The notes: a model not told the origin generated them from the letters alone. Positions 50,984 through 58,613 are shown, counted from the first letter of the stretch. The stretch is 64,000 bases of DNA from Desulfallas thermosapovorans DSM 6562 (GCF_008124625.1 NZ_VNHM01000009.1:62001-126000); one strand, 5' to 3'. A program made the numbers and translations.

Positions 50984-51445
50984 GTGAAAAAATGTACGCT
51001 AGTTTTAGTAATAACATTCTTGATTATCTTTGGCGCTTGCTCATCCGCATATGCAGATCCTGGTTATGATAAGGTTCAAGCACAGCGGGTACCTTACGGA
51101 GACGAAGTGCCCAAATTAAGCGACATTATCAATTTAATACAGTCACACCGAGCAAATAATCCTTTATATATTCCTTACCCCGCAGGAACACCCACACTTG
51201 ATGCACGTATAAAGCAGCTAAAAACATTAATACTTATGCATCATAATGGAAATTTACCTGATAATGATTTTAAATCCAGCATAGAGACGATAAAATATTC
51301 ACCCAATAGTATCTTGACTACCAATGGGCAGTACTTCCAAACCATTGCAAATTTATTACAAACCGGTGCCATAAATGATGAACAAGCATTTGATGTGTTG
51401 CAAAAGCTTGAATTAGTAATAATACTTGAAAAGGTATCTCAATAA
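50984..51445 (+). CDS. Secreted prophage protein sharing a motif with the 20422 virion protein
   Basis: 153 residues from GTG 50984 (GAGAGGGGG upstream). A signal peptide (KKCTLVLVITFLIIFGACSS) ends in AYA before Asp, a good signal peptidase I site; a lipobox reading (FGAC) is poor. The mature start holds QRVPYGDEVP, then SHRANNPLYIPYPAGTPTL, matching the 20422 protein in order and wording, and DFKSSIE against DYKASLE. The rest is helical and unassigned. It lies between repressor and integrase on the lysogenic strand. I infer export from the lysogen and interference with incoming phage, unproven. Confidence 0.65.
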   Translation: MKKCTLVLVITFLIIFGACSSAYADPGYDKVQAQRVPYGDEVPKLSDIINLIQSHRANNPLYIPYPAGTPTLDARIKQLKTLILMHHNGNLPDNDFKSSIETIKYSPNSILTTNGQYFQTIANLLQTGAINDEQAFDVLQKLELVIILEKVSQ

Positions 51446-51491
51446 TCGTTAAAGCTTTAGCTTATAACTCTTTATAAAATGGGGTGAATAG

Positions 51492-52061
51492 ATGAAGCGC
51501 TGCAAGTTATTTGTTACTACAGTGGCCCTTTTGTTTCTTTTATCTATTAGTCAGTTTGCTATCGCCCACCCAGGACGCACTGATGCAAATGGCGGGCACT
51601 ATTGACGGACAAACTGCGAGAGGTGGGGCCTCTCATACGGGGAGTATCATTACCACAATGGCGGTAGTAGCTCAAGTAGTAGCAGTAGGACAAGCTCAAC
51701 ATACACACCCGCACCGTCCCTGCCACCGGTACAGGTCTATGTAAACAGTCAAAGGCTCCCTGAAGAAGCCACAATAGATGATGGCAGGGTTTTAGTGCCG
51801 CTGCGGTCGATTATGGAAGCTTTGGGGGCTAGCGTTCAATGGGACGCTGGGACGGAAACCATCACAGCGCAAAAACAAGGCCTGGTTATATCCTTAAAAA
51901 TCAGCAGCAAAACTGGTTACTGCAATAACAAACCAGTATCGCTTGATACACCAGCAAAAATAAAGAACGGTAGGACAATGGTTCCCGCAAGGTTTGTTTC
52001 TGAATCTTTTGGTTCAACGGTTCAATGGGACAACAATTCCAGAACAGTGTATATAAAGTAA
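51492..52061 (+). CDS. Exported YHYH-motif/stalk-domain protein with in-frame UGA at codon 38
   Basis: The frame from ATG 51492 is open to TAA 52061 apart from one TGA at 51603-51605. Codons 1-25 are a signal peptide ending AIA. Mature HPGRTDANGGHY, then UGA, then RTNCERWGLSYGEYHYHNG, is the YHYH motif; from memory of the family a Cys is usual at the UGA position. A Ser-rich linker and two stalk repeats (VLVPLRSIMEALGASV, TMVPARFVSESFGSTV) follow. A hairpin lies 12 nt after the UGA. It is either a selenoprotein or a gene with a nonsense mutation; if the latter, only a 37-residue peptide would be made. Confidence 0.55.
51618..51634 (+). promoter_or_regulatory. SECIS-like hairpin after the UGA
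   Basis: GAGAGG, loop TGGGG, CCTCTC: a 6-bp GC-rich stem in a 17-nt unit, starting 12 nt after the UGA, with G residues in the loop. The E. coli fdhF element has a 17-nt upper stem-loop 11 nt after its UGA, from memory. It is within coding sequence, so it could be chance. Confidence 0.35.
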
Positions 52062-52064
52062 AAT

Positions 52065-52080
52065 TATTTCACATGAAATA
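52065..52080. promoter_or_regulatory. parS-like palindrome, site 3
   Basis: TATTTCACATGAAATA, one mismatch from site 1, just after the stop of the YHYH gene and about 90 nt before integrase. Confidence 0.5.
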
Positions 52081-52167
52081 CCCGGCCCTCTGGCCGGTAT
52101 ATTTTCATCCTCACAATAAAAAGGTCCCCCTGTTTCACTTTTATTATCCATAACAGGAGTGAAAAAG

Positions 52168-53664
52168 GTGACAATCAACGAAGCCATCATGTATTTGCGA
52201 AAAAGTAGAGACGATATAGAACGCGAACAGCGCACCGGAGAGGATGTACTACAATTACACCGTACCCGCTTATCTGAGTTTCTCACCGGCCGGGGTATTA
52301 AGTGGGCGGAACGTGCCGAAGTGAAAAGCGGCGATACCATAAAGGCCCGGCCAGTGTTTCAAAAGGTGTTAAAAGAGGATATACCCTCCGGCCAATACCA
52401 AGCCATCTGTGTAACCGAAATATCCCGCCTGGGCCGGGGCGACATGGAGGATGCCGGTCGCATCTACAAGGCCCTCATTAGGTACAACATATGGGTAATT
52501 ACCCCCCACAAAGACTATAACCCACAGAACCCTGCCGACCTCCGGCAAATCCGGTTTGAACTGTTTCTCTCCCGGGAAGAATACGAACTAATTAAAGAAC
52601 GATTATGGTCGGCGAGGGACCAGCGGGCAAAGCAAGGATTTGCTGCAAACTACATTGTTACCCTTGGTTATGAGCAATCCCGGGGGAAGGTTTTTGTCGT
52701 ACCGGAGGAAGCGGAGCTAGTCAGAGAAATATTTGAGATGCGGGCAGACAATATGTCCTACCAGGAGATAGCTGATGTACTGAACCAGCGCGGGCTAATC
52801 ACTAAGCGGGGAACGCAATATTATAGTTCAACTATCCAAAAGATAATTAAGAACCAGCGCTATATAGGTAAATCAAAATGGCGTGGGCAATACTATGACA
52901 GCCAGGCCCCGGCTATTGTGCCCTTGGAGCTATGGAACCAGGTACACCGGGAGGTAAATCCCAATAGGACGGTACGAAAAAAACTATCCAGGCTGGATAA
53001 TCCTTACCTAGTTGAGCTCTACTGCCACGATTGCGGCAGCCGGATGTACGGCGAAAGGGCTACTATAGACAGGGTATTAGCCAATGGCCAGTATGTGCGG
53101 TATAACGAATACGGAATATATGTTTGTGTCGGTAGGAAAAACAAGGAGAATAAATGCGTCCACCGGGTAAGGGCGGAGCTTGTACATGATGCTGTAAGGC
53201 AGGAGCTGTCTAAGATGGCATACGACAAGGCGATAATCAAGGAGCTTATCCGTGATAGGCAGCAGCGGCTTGAATTTGATACCGGCGGTCTCCAGGATAA
53301 GATAGACAGTAAAAACAATCAGATTAAACAAAAAGAAGCCTTCCTGTTAAAGTGCAAAGAGGATTATAAAAAGGGGGAGCTGGCAGCAGCTCTGTACTCT
53401 GAGTTTTACGAAGATACTATTAAAGAAATTGATGTACTAAAAGCGGAGATAAAAACAATCAAGCGAAAATTGGAAAAGGCTACTATTAAGGTTGAAAGCC
53501 CGGAATTGGTCCTGCAGAAACTGAGGGCCACCCTGGACGATTGGGAACACATACCGAACAGGGATAAGAAGATAACTATAGCTTCGTTTCTCCCCAGGGT
53601 TGAAATATCTAAAAACGGGGTGCTGTTCATCGAAAGAATAATACCCCCCATTTTTGGGGGGTAA
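52168..53664 (+). CDS. int: Large serine integrase
   Basis: 498 residues from GTG 52168 (GGAG 8 nt upstream). An N-terminal resolvase domain has the nucleophile in YLRKSR and the ISRLGRG motif. A recombinase domain follows, then a zinc ribbon (CHDCG ... CVGRKNKENKC) and a coiled coil (about 385-440) that controls synapsis. It sits immediately beside attR, and would recombine attP with attB inside comM. An excision factor (RDF) is not recognised by sequence. Confidence 0.93.
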   Translation: MTINEAIMYLRKSRDDIEREQRTGEDVLQLHRTRLSEFLTGRGIKWAERAEVKSGDTIKARPVFQKVLKEDIPSGQYQAICVTEISRLGRGDMEDAGRIYKALIRYNIWVITPHKDYNPQNPADLRQIRFELFLSREEYELIKERLWSARDQRAKQGFAANYIVTLGYEQSRGKVFVVPEEAELVREIFEMRADNMSYQEIADVLNQRGLITKRGTQYYSSTIQKIIKNQRYIGKSKWRGQYYDSQAPAIVPLELWNQVHREVNPNRTVRKKLSRLDNPYLVELYCHDCGSRMYGERATIDRVLANGQYVRYNEYGIYVCVGRKNKENKCVHRVRAELVHDAVRQELSKMAYDKAIIKELIRDRQQRLEFDTGGLQDKIDSKNNQIKQKEAFLLKCKEDYKKGELAAALYSEFYEDTIKEIDVLKAEIKTIKRKLEKATIKVESPELVLQKLRATLDDWEHIPNRDKKITIASFLPRVEISKNGVLFIERIIPPIFGG

Positions 53665-53666
53665 AG

Positions 53667-53795
53667 TTAACTACTGTGTCTGGAATACGGACCGACAATT
53701 TCAAACCCGGGTAAACCCCTGGAAACATCTACTTCGACCCGTACAATATAAGCTTCCAACCCGTTTAAAGCCAGACTTTTCACAATGGTTAGCAT
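53667..53795 (-). pseudogene. comM: comM N-terminal fragment, 42-codon frame
   Basis: ATG 53795 with GGAGG 10 nt upstream. The reading MLTIVKSLALNGLEAYIVRV, then EVDVSRGLPGFEIVG, is the ComM start. It passes attR at the FEI codons, runs through eight phage codons (PYSRHSS and a preceding Gly) and stops at TAA 53667-53669. Joined to 14536 it restores the complete gene. Confidence 0.9.
53698..53706. other. attR core of the prophage
   Basis: ATTTCAAAC, as at attL. The phage-side arm is 53679-53696. The bacterial arm, AAACCCGGGTAAACC, and its attL counterpart GGTAAACCCACGATT are imperfect inverted repeats (10 of 15), giving a plausible attB. Confidence 0.85.
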
Positions 53796-53849
53796 AGTAT
53801 AAATACCTCCGCCCACATTTTTCGGCAAAAAGGTTACCAAACCCTGCTA

Positions 53850-53877
53850 ATTGTATAAAAGAACGCCTGGTTTACAA
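53850..53877 (-). promoter_or_regulatory. comM promoter
   Basis: TTGTAA, 16-nt spacer, TACAAT on the minus strand, about 50 nt before the comM ATG. It would now drive only the 42-codon fragment. Confidence 0.4.
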
Positions 53878-53948
53878 ACTATTCAATCGCCAAATTAAAG
53901 TAAATAATACCAGGGAAAAATTATAAAAAAAAGAATAAATGTATTGTA

Positions 53949-54007
53949 GTTATTGGCAAGAAATTAAGGAAGACTATACCAGCCTTCCCTGATTTCTTGC
54001 CAATAAC
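53949..54007. terminator. Long hairpin upstream of the 54094 gene
   Basis: Arms of about 24 bp (GTTATTGGCAAGAAAT at the base), with a mismatch and an 11-nt loop. TGTTTTTC follows on the plus strand. It lies between divergent comM and the 54094 gene, so it may be an attenuator in the 54094 leader rather than an operon end. The 298-nt region 53796-54093 holds nothing else that I recognise beyond the comM promoter. Confidence 0.6.
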
Positions 54008-54093
54008 TGTTTTTCTTAATTGAAGAAAAAAGACTTACATTATATAATCTATTTAATATTTAAAAGTGAAACACTAAATTGAGGTGATAGCAA

Positions 54094-54501
54094 GTGAACA
54101 GTCATCCATTGCTGCTGGTACAGAAAACCTCTCCGGATATTGCTCGATCTGAAACAACCGCCGATAGTGAAATTATCGCTATTGCCATCTATGGAAAAAA
54201 TATTGATGTACCTGTGCAGGTAACAACTCAACGAATATTTGAAGGAGAAGTTCCTTTCCGTTTCCCCACTGAAATTACCCGGGGGACCGCCAAGTGCAGA
54301 ATTGTCTACCGCTACACGCTGGCGCAGTGGCGCGAATTACTGGAAACCACCACAATGCCGGCCTCCCCGGCCGCTTTAAAACAGCTGATGATCCCCATGT
54401 TGTTGTACATGCAACAAAATTTCCCGGATATTTTTAAGGATATTGAATATGACCGTGAATTTAACACTGACCAGTATGCAGAATTGATGGCTCTGGCGTA
54501 A
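54094..54501 (+). CDS. Unknown small protein
   Basis: 135 residues, beta-rich N-terminus (EIIAIAIYGKNIDVPVQVTTQRIFEGEVPFRF) and helical C-terminus (LKQLMIPMLLYMQQNFPDIFKDIEYDREF). A start with weak GAGGTGA upstream at 54094. No family recognised. The gene is separated from the following dehydratase operon by 192 nt. Confidence 0.6.
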   Translation: MNSHPLLLVQKTSPDIARSETTADSEIIAIAIYGKNIDVPVQVTTQRIFEGEVPFRFPTEITRGTAKCRIVYRYTLAQWRELLETTTMPASPAALKQLMIPMLLYMQQNFPDIFKDIEYDREFNTDQYAELMALA

Positions 54502-54693
54502 AATAATTTACTCTGGATTAAATAGCGTAACTTAAAGGGGAATTTATTGGCCTGAAATGAATAATGGTTCAGTATAAAACCCGGATAATTTTCTAAATAT
54601 TTTTTAAAGATTAACAAAAACGACTATTTAATGAACCGGTCTGAAGTAAGCGGAATCGTTCTCAAGTTCATTCCCGGTGGAGGTTACAATTAT

Positions 54694-55815
54694 ATGCATA
54701 AAAAAAGCCGATCGTATACACCAATTGATTATTTAGAATTGCTTCTGGAAGAAGCCGCCCTTAACGGCACAAAGCGCAGGGAGCGTTACCCCGGGCGGCA
54801 TTTTTTCGGGTATTTTTGCAGCTATTGGCCTGAGGAATTTATTCTGGCTGCGGGCTTTGAGCCCTTGCGCATCCTGCCCACCAGCACCCGGGGTACCCCG
54901 GCGGAATTGCCGGCTTACTGCTGCTCACTGGCCAGGATTAGTCTGGCCACAGCCATATCCGGTGGTTACCGGGACCTGGCCGGGGTCGGTTTTGCGCATA
55001 CCTGCGATACCATGCAGTGCCTGGGAGGTGTATGGAACCAGACCACCCAAAGTGGAACCATCCTGTCAATGGTTCCACCGGTACTCCCGAACGCCCCGGG
55101 AGCCCACCGGTATTATGAGGGCGAATTGAAATCCTTGCTCGCCCAAATGAGCAGCCTGGCGGACTGCCAGATAAGTGATACGAGATTAAGGCCAGCAATG
55201 GAGCTATGCCATAGCATCCGCCAACTGGTGGCTGAACTTGACCATATGCGCCATGACCTGCCTTCGCCACTGGTATCGGCATTAATGCGTGCCGGGCAGG
55301 TAATGCCCCGCACTGATTATGCCCGGGCTTTGGAAGCCGCATTGCCCGCCGTTAGGGAAAAAACCAGCCGTGGCCAGAAACGCCTGCGGGTTATGATCAG
55401 CGGGGCTGTTTTTGAAAATGACAGCTTGTTTCAAATGGTTGAGGAATTGGGCGGACGGGTAGTGGCCGATGACACCTGTACCGGATTTCGTCACTATGAA
55501 GCCGGCAATAAATGGGACTATACCGACCCGCTAAAAGCGCTGGTGCAGCGTTATGCCAACATGCCCCCCTGCCCATGCCGCCATCGTGGACTGGAAGAGA
55601 GAATAAACTATTTGATAAAACTGGCCCGGGATAGGCAAGCCACCGGTGCTGTACTGGTGATTAGAAAATACTGTGAACCCCATGCCTGGGATTGCGTGCC
55701 CCTGACCAGTGGATTGCGTTCAGCAGGTATAAACACGCTGGTACTGGAATTGGAGGGGGCGGTTCCCGGGGGGCAAGAGCGCACCAGGCTGCAAGCTTTT
55801 TTGGAAAGTCTGTAA
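54694..55815 (+). CDS. 2-hydroxyacyl-CoA dehydratase D-component-like subunit (first)
   Basis: About 373 residues from ATG 54694 (GGTGGAGG 10 nt upstream; the frame extends to 54631). It belongs to the HgdB/HgdC/FldC/BcrC family. Cys in AYCCSLAR, GFAHTCDTMQCLGG and others are candidate ligands of the [4Fe-4S] cluster. In the family, paired D-component subunits hold the clusters and dehydrate R-2-hydroxyacyl-CoA or reduce aromatic-CoA rings. Genes for a second subunit and the activase follow, so the complex would be heterodimeric. Substrate not predictable. Confidence 0.8.
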   Translation: MHKKSRSYTPIDYLELLLEEAALNGTKRRERYPGRHFFGYFCSYWPEEFILAAGFEPLRILPTSTRGTPAELPAYCCSLARISLATAISGGYRDLAGVGFAHTCDTMQCLGGVWNQTTQSGTILSMVPPVLPNAPGAHRYYEGELKSLLAQMSSLADCQISDTRLRPAMELCHSIRQLVAELDHMRHDLPSPLVSALMRAGQVMPRTDYARALEAALPAVREKTSRGQKRLRVMISGAVFENDSLFQMVEELGGRVVADDTCTGFRHYEAGNKWDYTDPLKALVQRYANMPPCPCRHRGLEERINYLIKLARDRQATGAVLVIRKYCEPHAWDCVPLTSGLRSAGINTLVLELEGAVPGGQERTRLQAFLESL

Positions 55816-55858
55816 TTTTTTGGCGCCACATAAACGCCAGACATAAGGAGAGATAAAA

Positions 55859-57088
55859 ATGGCTACAAAGCGTCGTTATCTACCACTGGCCAGTACGCGG
55901 CACCTGGAAAAAATGATGACTAAATATTATGCCTTATCCCGCTATCACAGGCTTTGGGGTAAACCTTTAAAGCGACCGCTGGCCTGGATAACCAGCGGTG
56001 CCCCGGTGGAGCTATTGCGGGCATTTAATATACATCCTGTTTACCCGGAAAACTACGGGGCAATATGTGGTACGAGACGGGTATCCACCGATCTCTGCCA
56101 GGTGGCCGAAGCTGCGGGATATTCCCAGGACCTCTGCTCCTATGCCAGATCCCATATCGGCTCGATTCTGCGTCCCGACCTGGCCCCCATGGGCGGCCTG
56201 CCCAAACCGCCTGATATGCTGGTATGCTGCACTAACATTTGCGGCACCGTGCTTAAATGGTACGAAGCACTGGCCCGAATATTCAACGTGCCGCTGCTGG
56301 TGCTGGACACTCCCTTTCTCCCCGGTGACTTGACCGCTCATGCCCGGCAATATGTGCTTGAACAGCTAAAGGAAATGGTAACCGCGCTGGAACGTCTAAC
56401 CGGTCGCCCTTTAAATAGAGATGAATTAAACCGGCAACTGGCCCGGAGCAGCGAAACCATCCGGCTTTGGAAGGAAATACGTCAATTATGCCGTGCCACG
56501 CCGTCGCCGCTGAACGCACCGGACTTGTTCATTCATATGGCCCCCATAGTAACCTTGCGGGGAACCCGGCAGGCGGTTGATTATTACCGTAGATTAAAGG
56601 ATGAGGTTAAACAAAGGGTACAGCAGGGCCAGGGTGCGGTGGAGGGAGAAAAAATACGCCTTGTTTGGGACAATATTGCCATTTGGTACCAAATATTCGG
56701 GTTTTTTAAAATGTTTTCCCAGCAAGGCGCTTGCTTCGTTACCGATACTTACAGCGGTGGATGGGTTATGGAATTATCACCGGGCGACCCGCTGGAGAGC
56801 ATGGCGGCCACATATACAGAGATTTTTTTAAACCGCTCCCCGGAATTTCGGGCCCGGCAAATGATTGAATTGATACAGGATTACAAAGCCGACGGTTTTG
56901 TCATGCACTCCAATAGATCCTGCAAACCTTATTCGCTGGTGCAGGAGGTTATCCGCCGCCGGGTAATGCAGCAGACCGGCGTTCCGGGGCTGGTGGTGGA
57001 AGCGGATATGACCGACCAAAGGGTTTATGCGGAAGAACCAATCCGCAACCGGGTGCAGGCCTTTCTGGAAACTGTGGGCGGCTTATAA
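55859..57088 (+). CDS. 2-hydroxyacyl-CoA dehydratase D-component-like subunit (second)
   Basis: 409 residues. The family pattern is clear: CSYARSHIG, LPKPPDMLVCCTNICGTVLKWYEALA (Cys cluster ligands), then a C-terminal HSNRSCKPYSLVQEVI. It is 43 nt after the first subunit gene, with AAGGAG upstream. It is the closer match to canonical HgdB/FldC; the first subunit is more divergent. The active enzyme would be reduced by the activase encoded next. Confidence 0.85.
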   Translation: MATKRRYLPLASTRHLEKMMTKYYALSRYHRLWGKPLKRPLAWITSGAPVELLRAFNIHPVYPENYGAICGTRRVSTDLCQVAEAAGYSQDLCSYARSHIGSILRPDLAPMGGLPKPPDMLVCCTNICGTVLKWYEALARIFNVPLLVLDTPFLPGDLTAHARQYVLEQLKEMVTALERLTGRPLNRDELNRQLARSSETIRLWKEIRQLCRATPSPLNAPDLFIHMAPIVTLRGTRQAVDYYRRLKDEVKQRVQQGQGAVEGEKIRLVWDNIAIWYQIFGFFKMFSQQGACFVTDTYSGGWVMELSPGDPLESMAATYTEIFLNRSPEFRARQMIELIQDYKADGFVMHSNRSCKPYSLVQEVIRRRVMQQTGVPGLVVEADMTDQRVYAEEPIRNRVQAFLETVGGL

Positions 57089-57184
57089 TAACCCTGCCCG
57101 GCTACCTGTGACCCCTTAAAGGCACAGCTTTTTTAACTATAAACCGTAATGTTTATATTTTTAGAAAAATGGAGGTCCATTAAA

Positions 57185-57967
57185 ATGGGACAATACTTCT
57201 TGGGAGTAGATATAGGCTCCCTTACCACCAAGGTGGTGCTGGTGAACACCGGGAGCGAAATGGTAGCCAGGGCCACCGGGCGTTCAGGTTACAGCGGTCG
57301 CACTGTGGCCGAACGGCTGGTGACTGAACTACTGCGTGAAAGGGGTATGAACAAAAATGAAATAGCGGCAACGGTGGCTACCGGCTATGGCCGGGTTACC
57401 TTTCCCGCGGATCGTGAAGTATCCGAAATCACCTGCCAGGCCCGGGGCATTGCTCACCTGTTCGGTGACGCCAGGACAGTAATTGACATAGGCGGCCAGG
57501 ACAGTAAAGTAATCAGACTGCTGCCCGGTGGCAAGGTGATTGACTTTGCCATGAATGACAAATGCGCGGCTGGTACGGGGCGGTTCTTGGAGGTCATGGC
57601 CCAAGCCCTGGAATTAAGGGTGGAGGACTTGGGCGAACTGGCCGCAGTAGCCCGGAAGCACTGTAATATTTCATCATTCTGCACGGTTTTTGCAGAATCT
57701 GAAGTAATTTCCCACGTGTCCGCCGGTGCACCAAAGGCAGATATCGTGGCCGGGGTTTGTGATGCTGTGGCCGCACGGGTGGCTACCATGACTTCCCGTA
57801 CCGGCTTGGAACCGGAAGTGGTATTCACCGGTGGAGTTGCCCGCAACTCCGGTGTTGTAAATGCCCTGGCCAAACAACTGGGCTGCCCCTTGCAAGTGCC
57901 GGGTGAGCCGGAAATTACCGCGGCTTTGGGAGCCGCTCTATTCGCTCGGGGCATAATAGGTGATTGA
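57185..57967 (+). CDS. CoA-substrate-specific enzyme activase (BadF/HgdC-like)
   Basis: 260 residues from ATG 57185 (GGAGG 9 nt upstream). ASKHA-fold ATPase: DIGSLTTKVVLV, ATGYGR, DIGGQDSK, NDKCAAGTGRF (Cys for the shared [4Fe-4S] cluster), CTVFAESEV and FTGGVARN. The homodimer holds one [4Fe-4S] cluster and uses ATP to drive low-potential electrons to the dehydratase or reductase. It completes the three-gene operon. Confidence 0.92.
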   Translation: MGQYFLGVDIGSLTTKVVLVNTGSEMVARATGRSGYSGRTVAERLVTELLRERGMNKNEIAATVATGYGRVTFPADREVSEITCQARGIAHLFGDARTVIDIGGQDSKVIRLLPGGKVIDFAMNDKCAAGTGRFLEVMAQALELRVEDLGELAAVARKHCNISSFCTVFAESEVISHVSAGAPKADIVAGVCDAVAARVATMTSRTGLEPEVVFTGGVARNSGVVNALAKQLGCPLQVPGEPEITAALGAALFARGIIGD

Positions 57968-58022
57968 GCACGATATATACCGGTTAGCAGCACCGTACAA
58001 AAAAAGCACCCGGAGGTACTTT

Positions 58023-58139
58023 AGTGGCAGGTGTTGTAAGGTTGAAAGTCAGTAGACTTTCAACCTTATATTCATGCCTTTCCCGGGCACAAAACGTCAT
58101 GAAAGAATTTCTTTCAGACTTTCAACACCTGGCACCATC
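58023..58139. repeat. Dispersed intergenic repeat, copy 2
   Basis: Begins TGGCAGGTGTTG and ends CAACACCTGGCACCA, giving terminal inverted repeats. Inside is a perfect hairpin (AAGGTTGAAAGTC, AGTA, complement; 58037-58067) and the core GGGCACAAAACG followed by ATGAAAGAATTT, as in copy 1 at 12939-13030. No ORF is present. The element lies in the 282-nt gap before yraN, which holds nothing else recognised. Confidence 0.65.
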
Positions 58140-58249
58140 AACATGGTGGCTTTGTAGATATGAGATTCAGTTGGTACAAAAGAATGAATATGTTTCAAAT
58201 TAAATGCTTTAAAATTTAAAATATTCCAAGAATTAAAAAACTATAACCT

Positions 58250-58603
58250 TTAAAACGCATTTTCGATATGATTAATAGTAGTCTCCCCGGCACAGTGTAC
58301 AGCCAATACATCAAAACGCACATCCACGTTATATATCGACCTTTTCAACAGGTATACCTGGGACAACCGCCGCAGTTTATTAATTTTGGCGGCAGTTATA
58401 CTTTCCTGGGGTAAACCGCACGCTCCGCTGCTTCTGGTGCGCACCTCCACAAAAACCAGGCAATTCCCCTGCCGGGCAATGATATCAATTTCCCCCAGGC
58501 GGCACCGAAAATTACGTTCAACAATTTGTAACCCTTTTCTTTGCAGGTATTCAGCGGCCATGTTTTCGCCGGTGATACCCAGATTGCGTCTCCACAAAGT
58601 CAC
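58250..58603 (-). CDS. yraN: YraN-family (UPF0102) nuclease-fold protein
   Basis: 117 residues. A restriction-endonuclease-like core: GEIDIIARQGNCLVFVEVRTR gives the E-x-D ... E-x-R signature; GLPQESITAAKINKLRR follows. Function unknown, possibly DNA repair or recombination. It overlaps nothing and lies 11 nt before the next upstream gene on the same strand. Confidence 0.88.
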   Translation of the reverse strand: MTLWRRNLGITGENMAAEYLQRKGLQIVERNFRCRLGEIDIIARQGNCLVFVEVRTRSSGACGLPQESITAAKINKLRRLSQVYLLKRSIYNVDVRFDVLAVHCAGETTINHIENAF

Positions 58604-58613
58604 CGCTTCTAAC

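Larger units (their letters stand above)
14528..53706. mobile_element. 39.2 kb prophage integrated in comM
   Basis: The element is bounded by the 9-bp core ATTTCAAAC at 14528-14536 and 53698-53706. It carries a complete set of temperate-phage modules: serine integrase, CI/Cro switch, recombination and replication genes, terminase, portal, capsid, holin, endolysin, tail proteins and a large internal protein. No tape-measure, tail-tube or sheath genes are seen, which with the large portal and DUF5309 capsid protein points to a short-tailed (podovirus-like) virion. Only three broken genes are evident (a replication-relaxation-like fragment, a P-loop fragment and possibly the UGA-containing gene), so the prophage may be functional. 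Confidence 0.93.

Noticed and set aside
14528-53706. Integration into a tRNA gene
   Set aside because: No tRNA is seen at either end; both flanks are comM coding sequence.
53949-54007. Small RNA gene with long hairpin
   Set aside because: A hairpin followed by a T-run without a promoter-like sequence before it is better explained as a terminator or attenuator.
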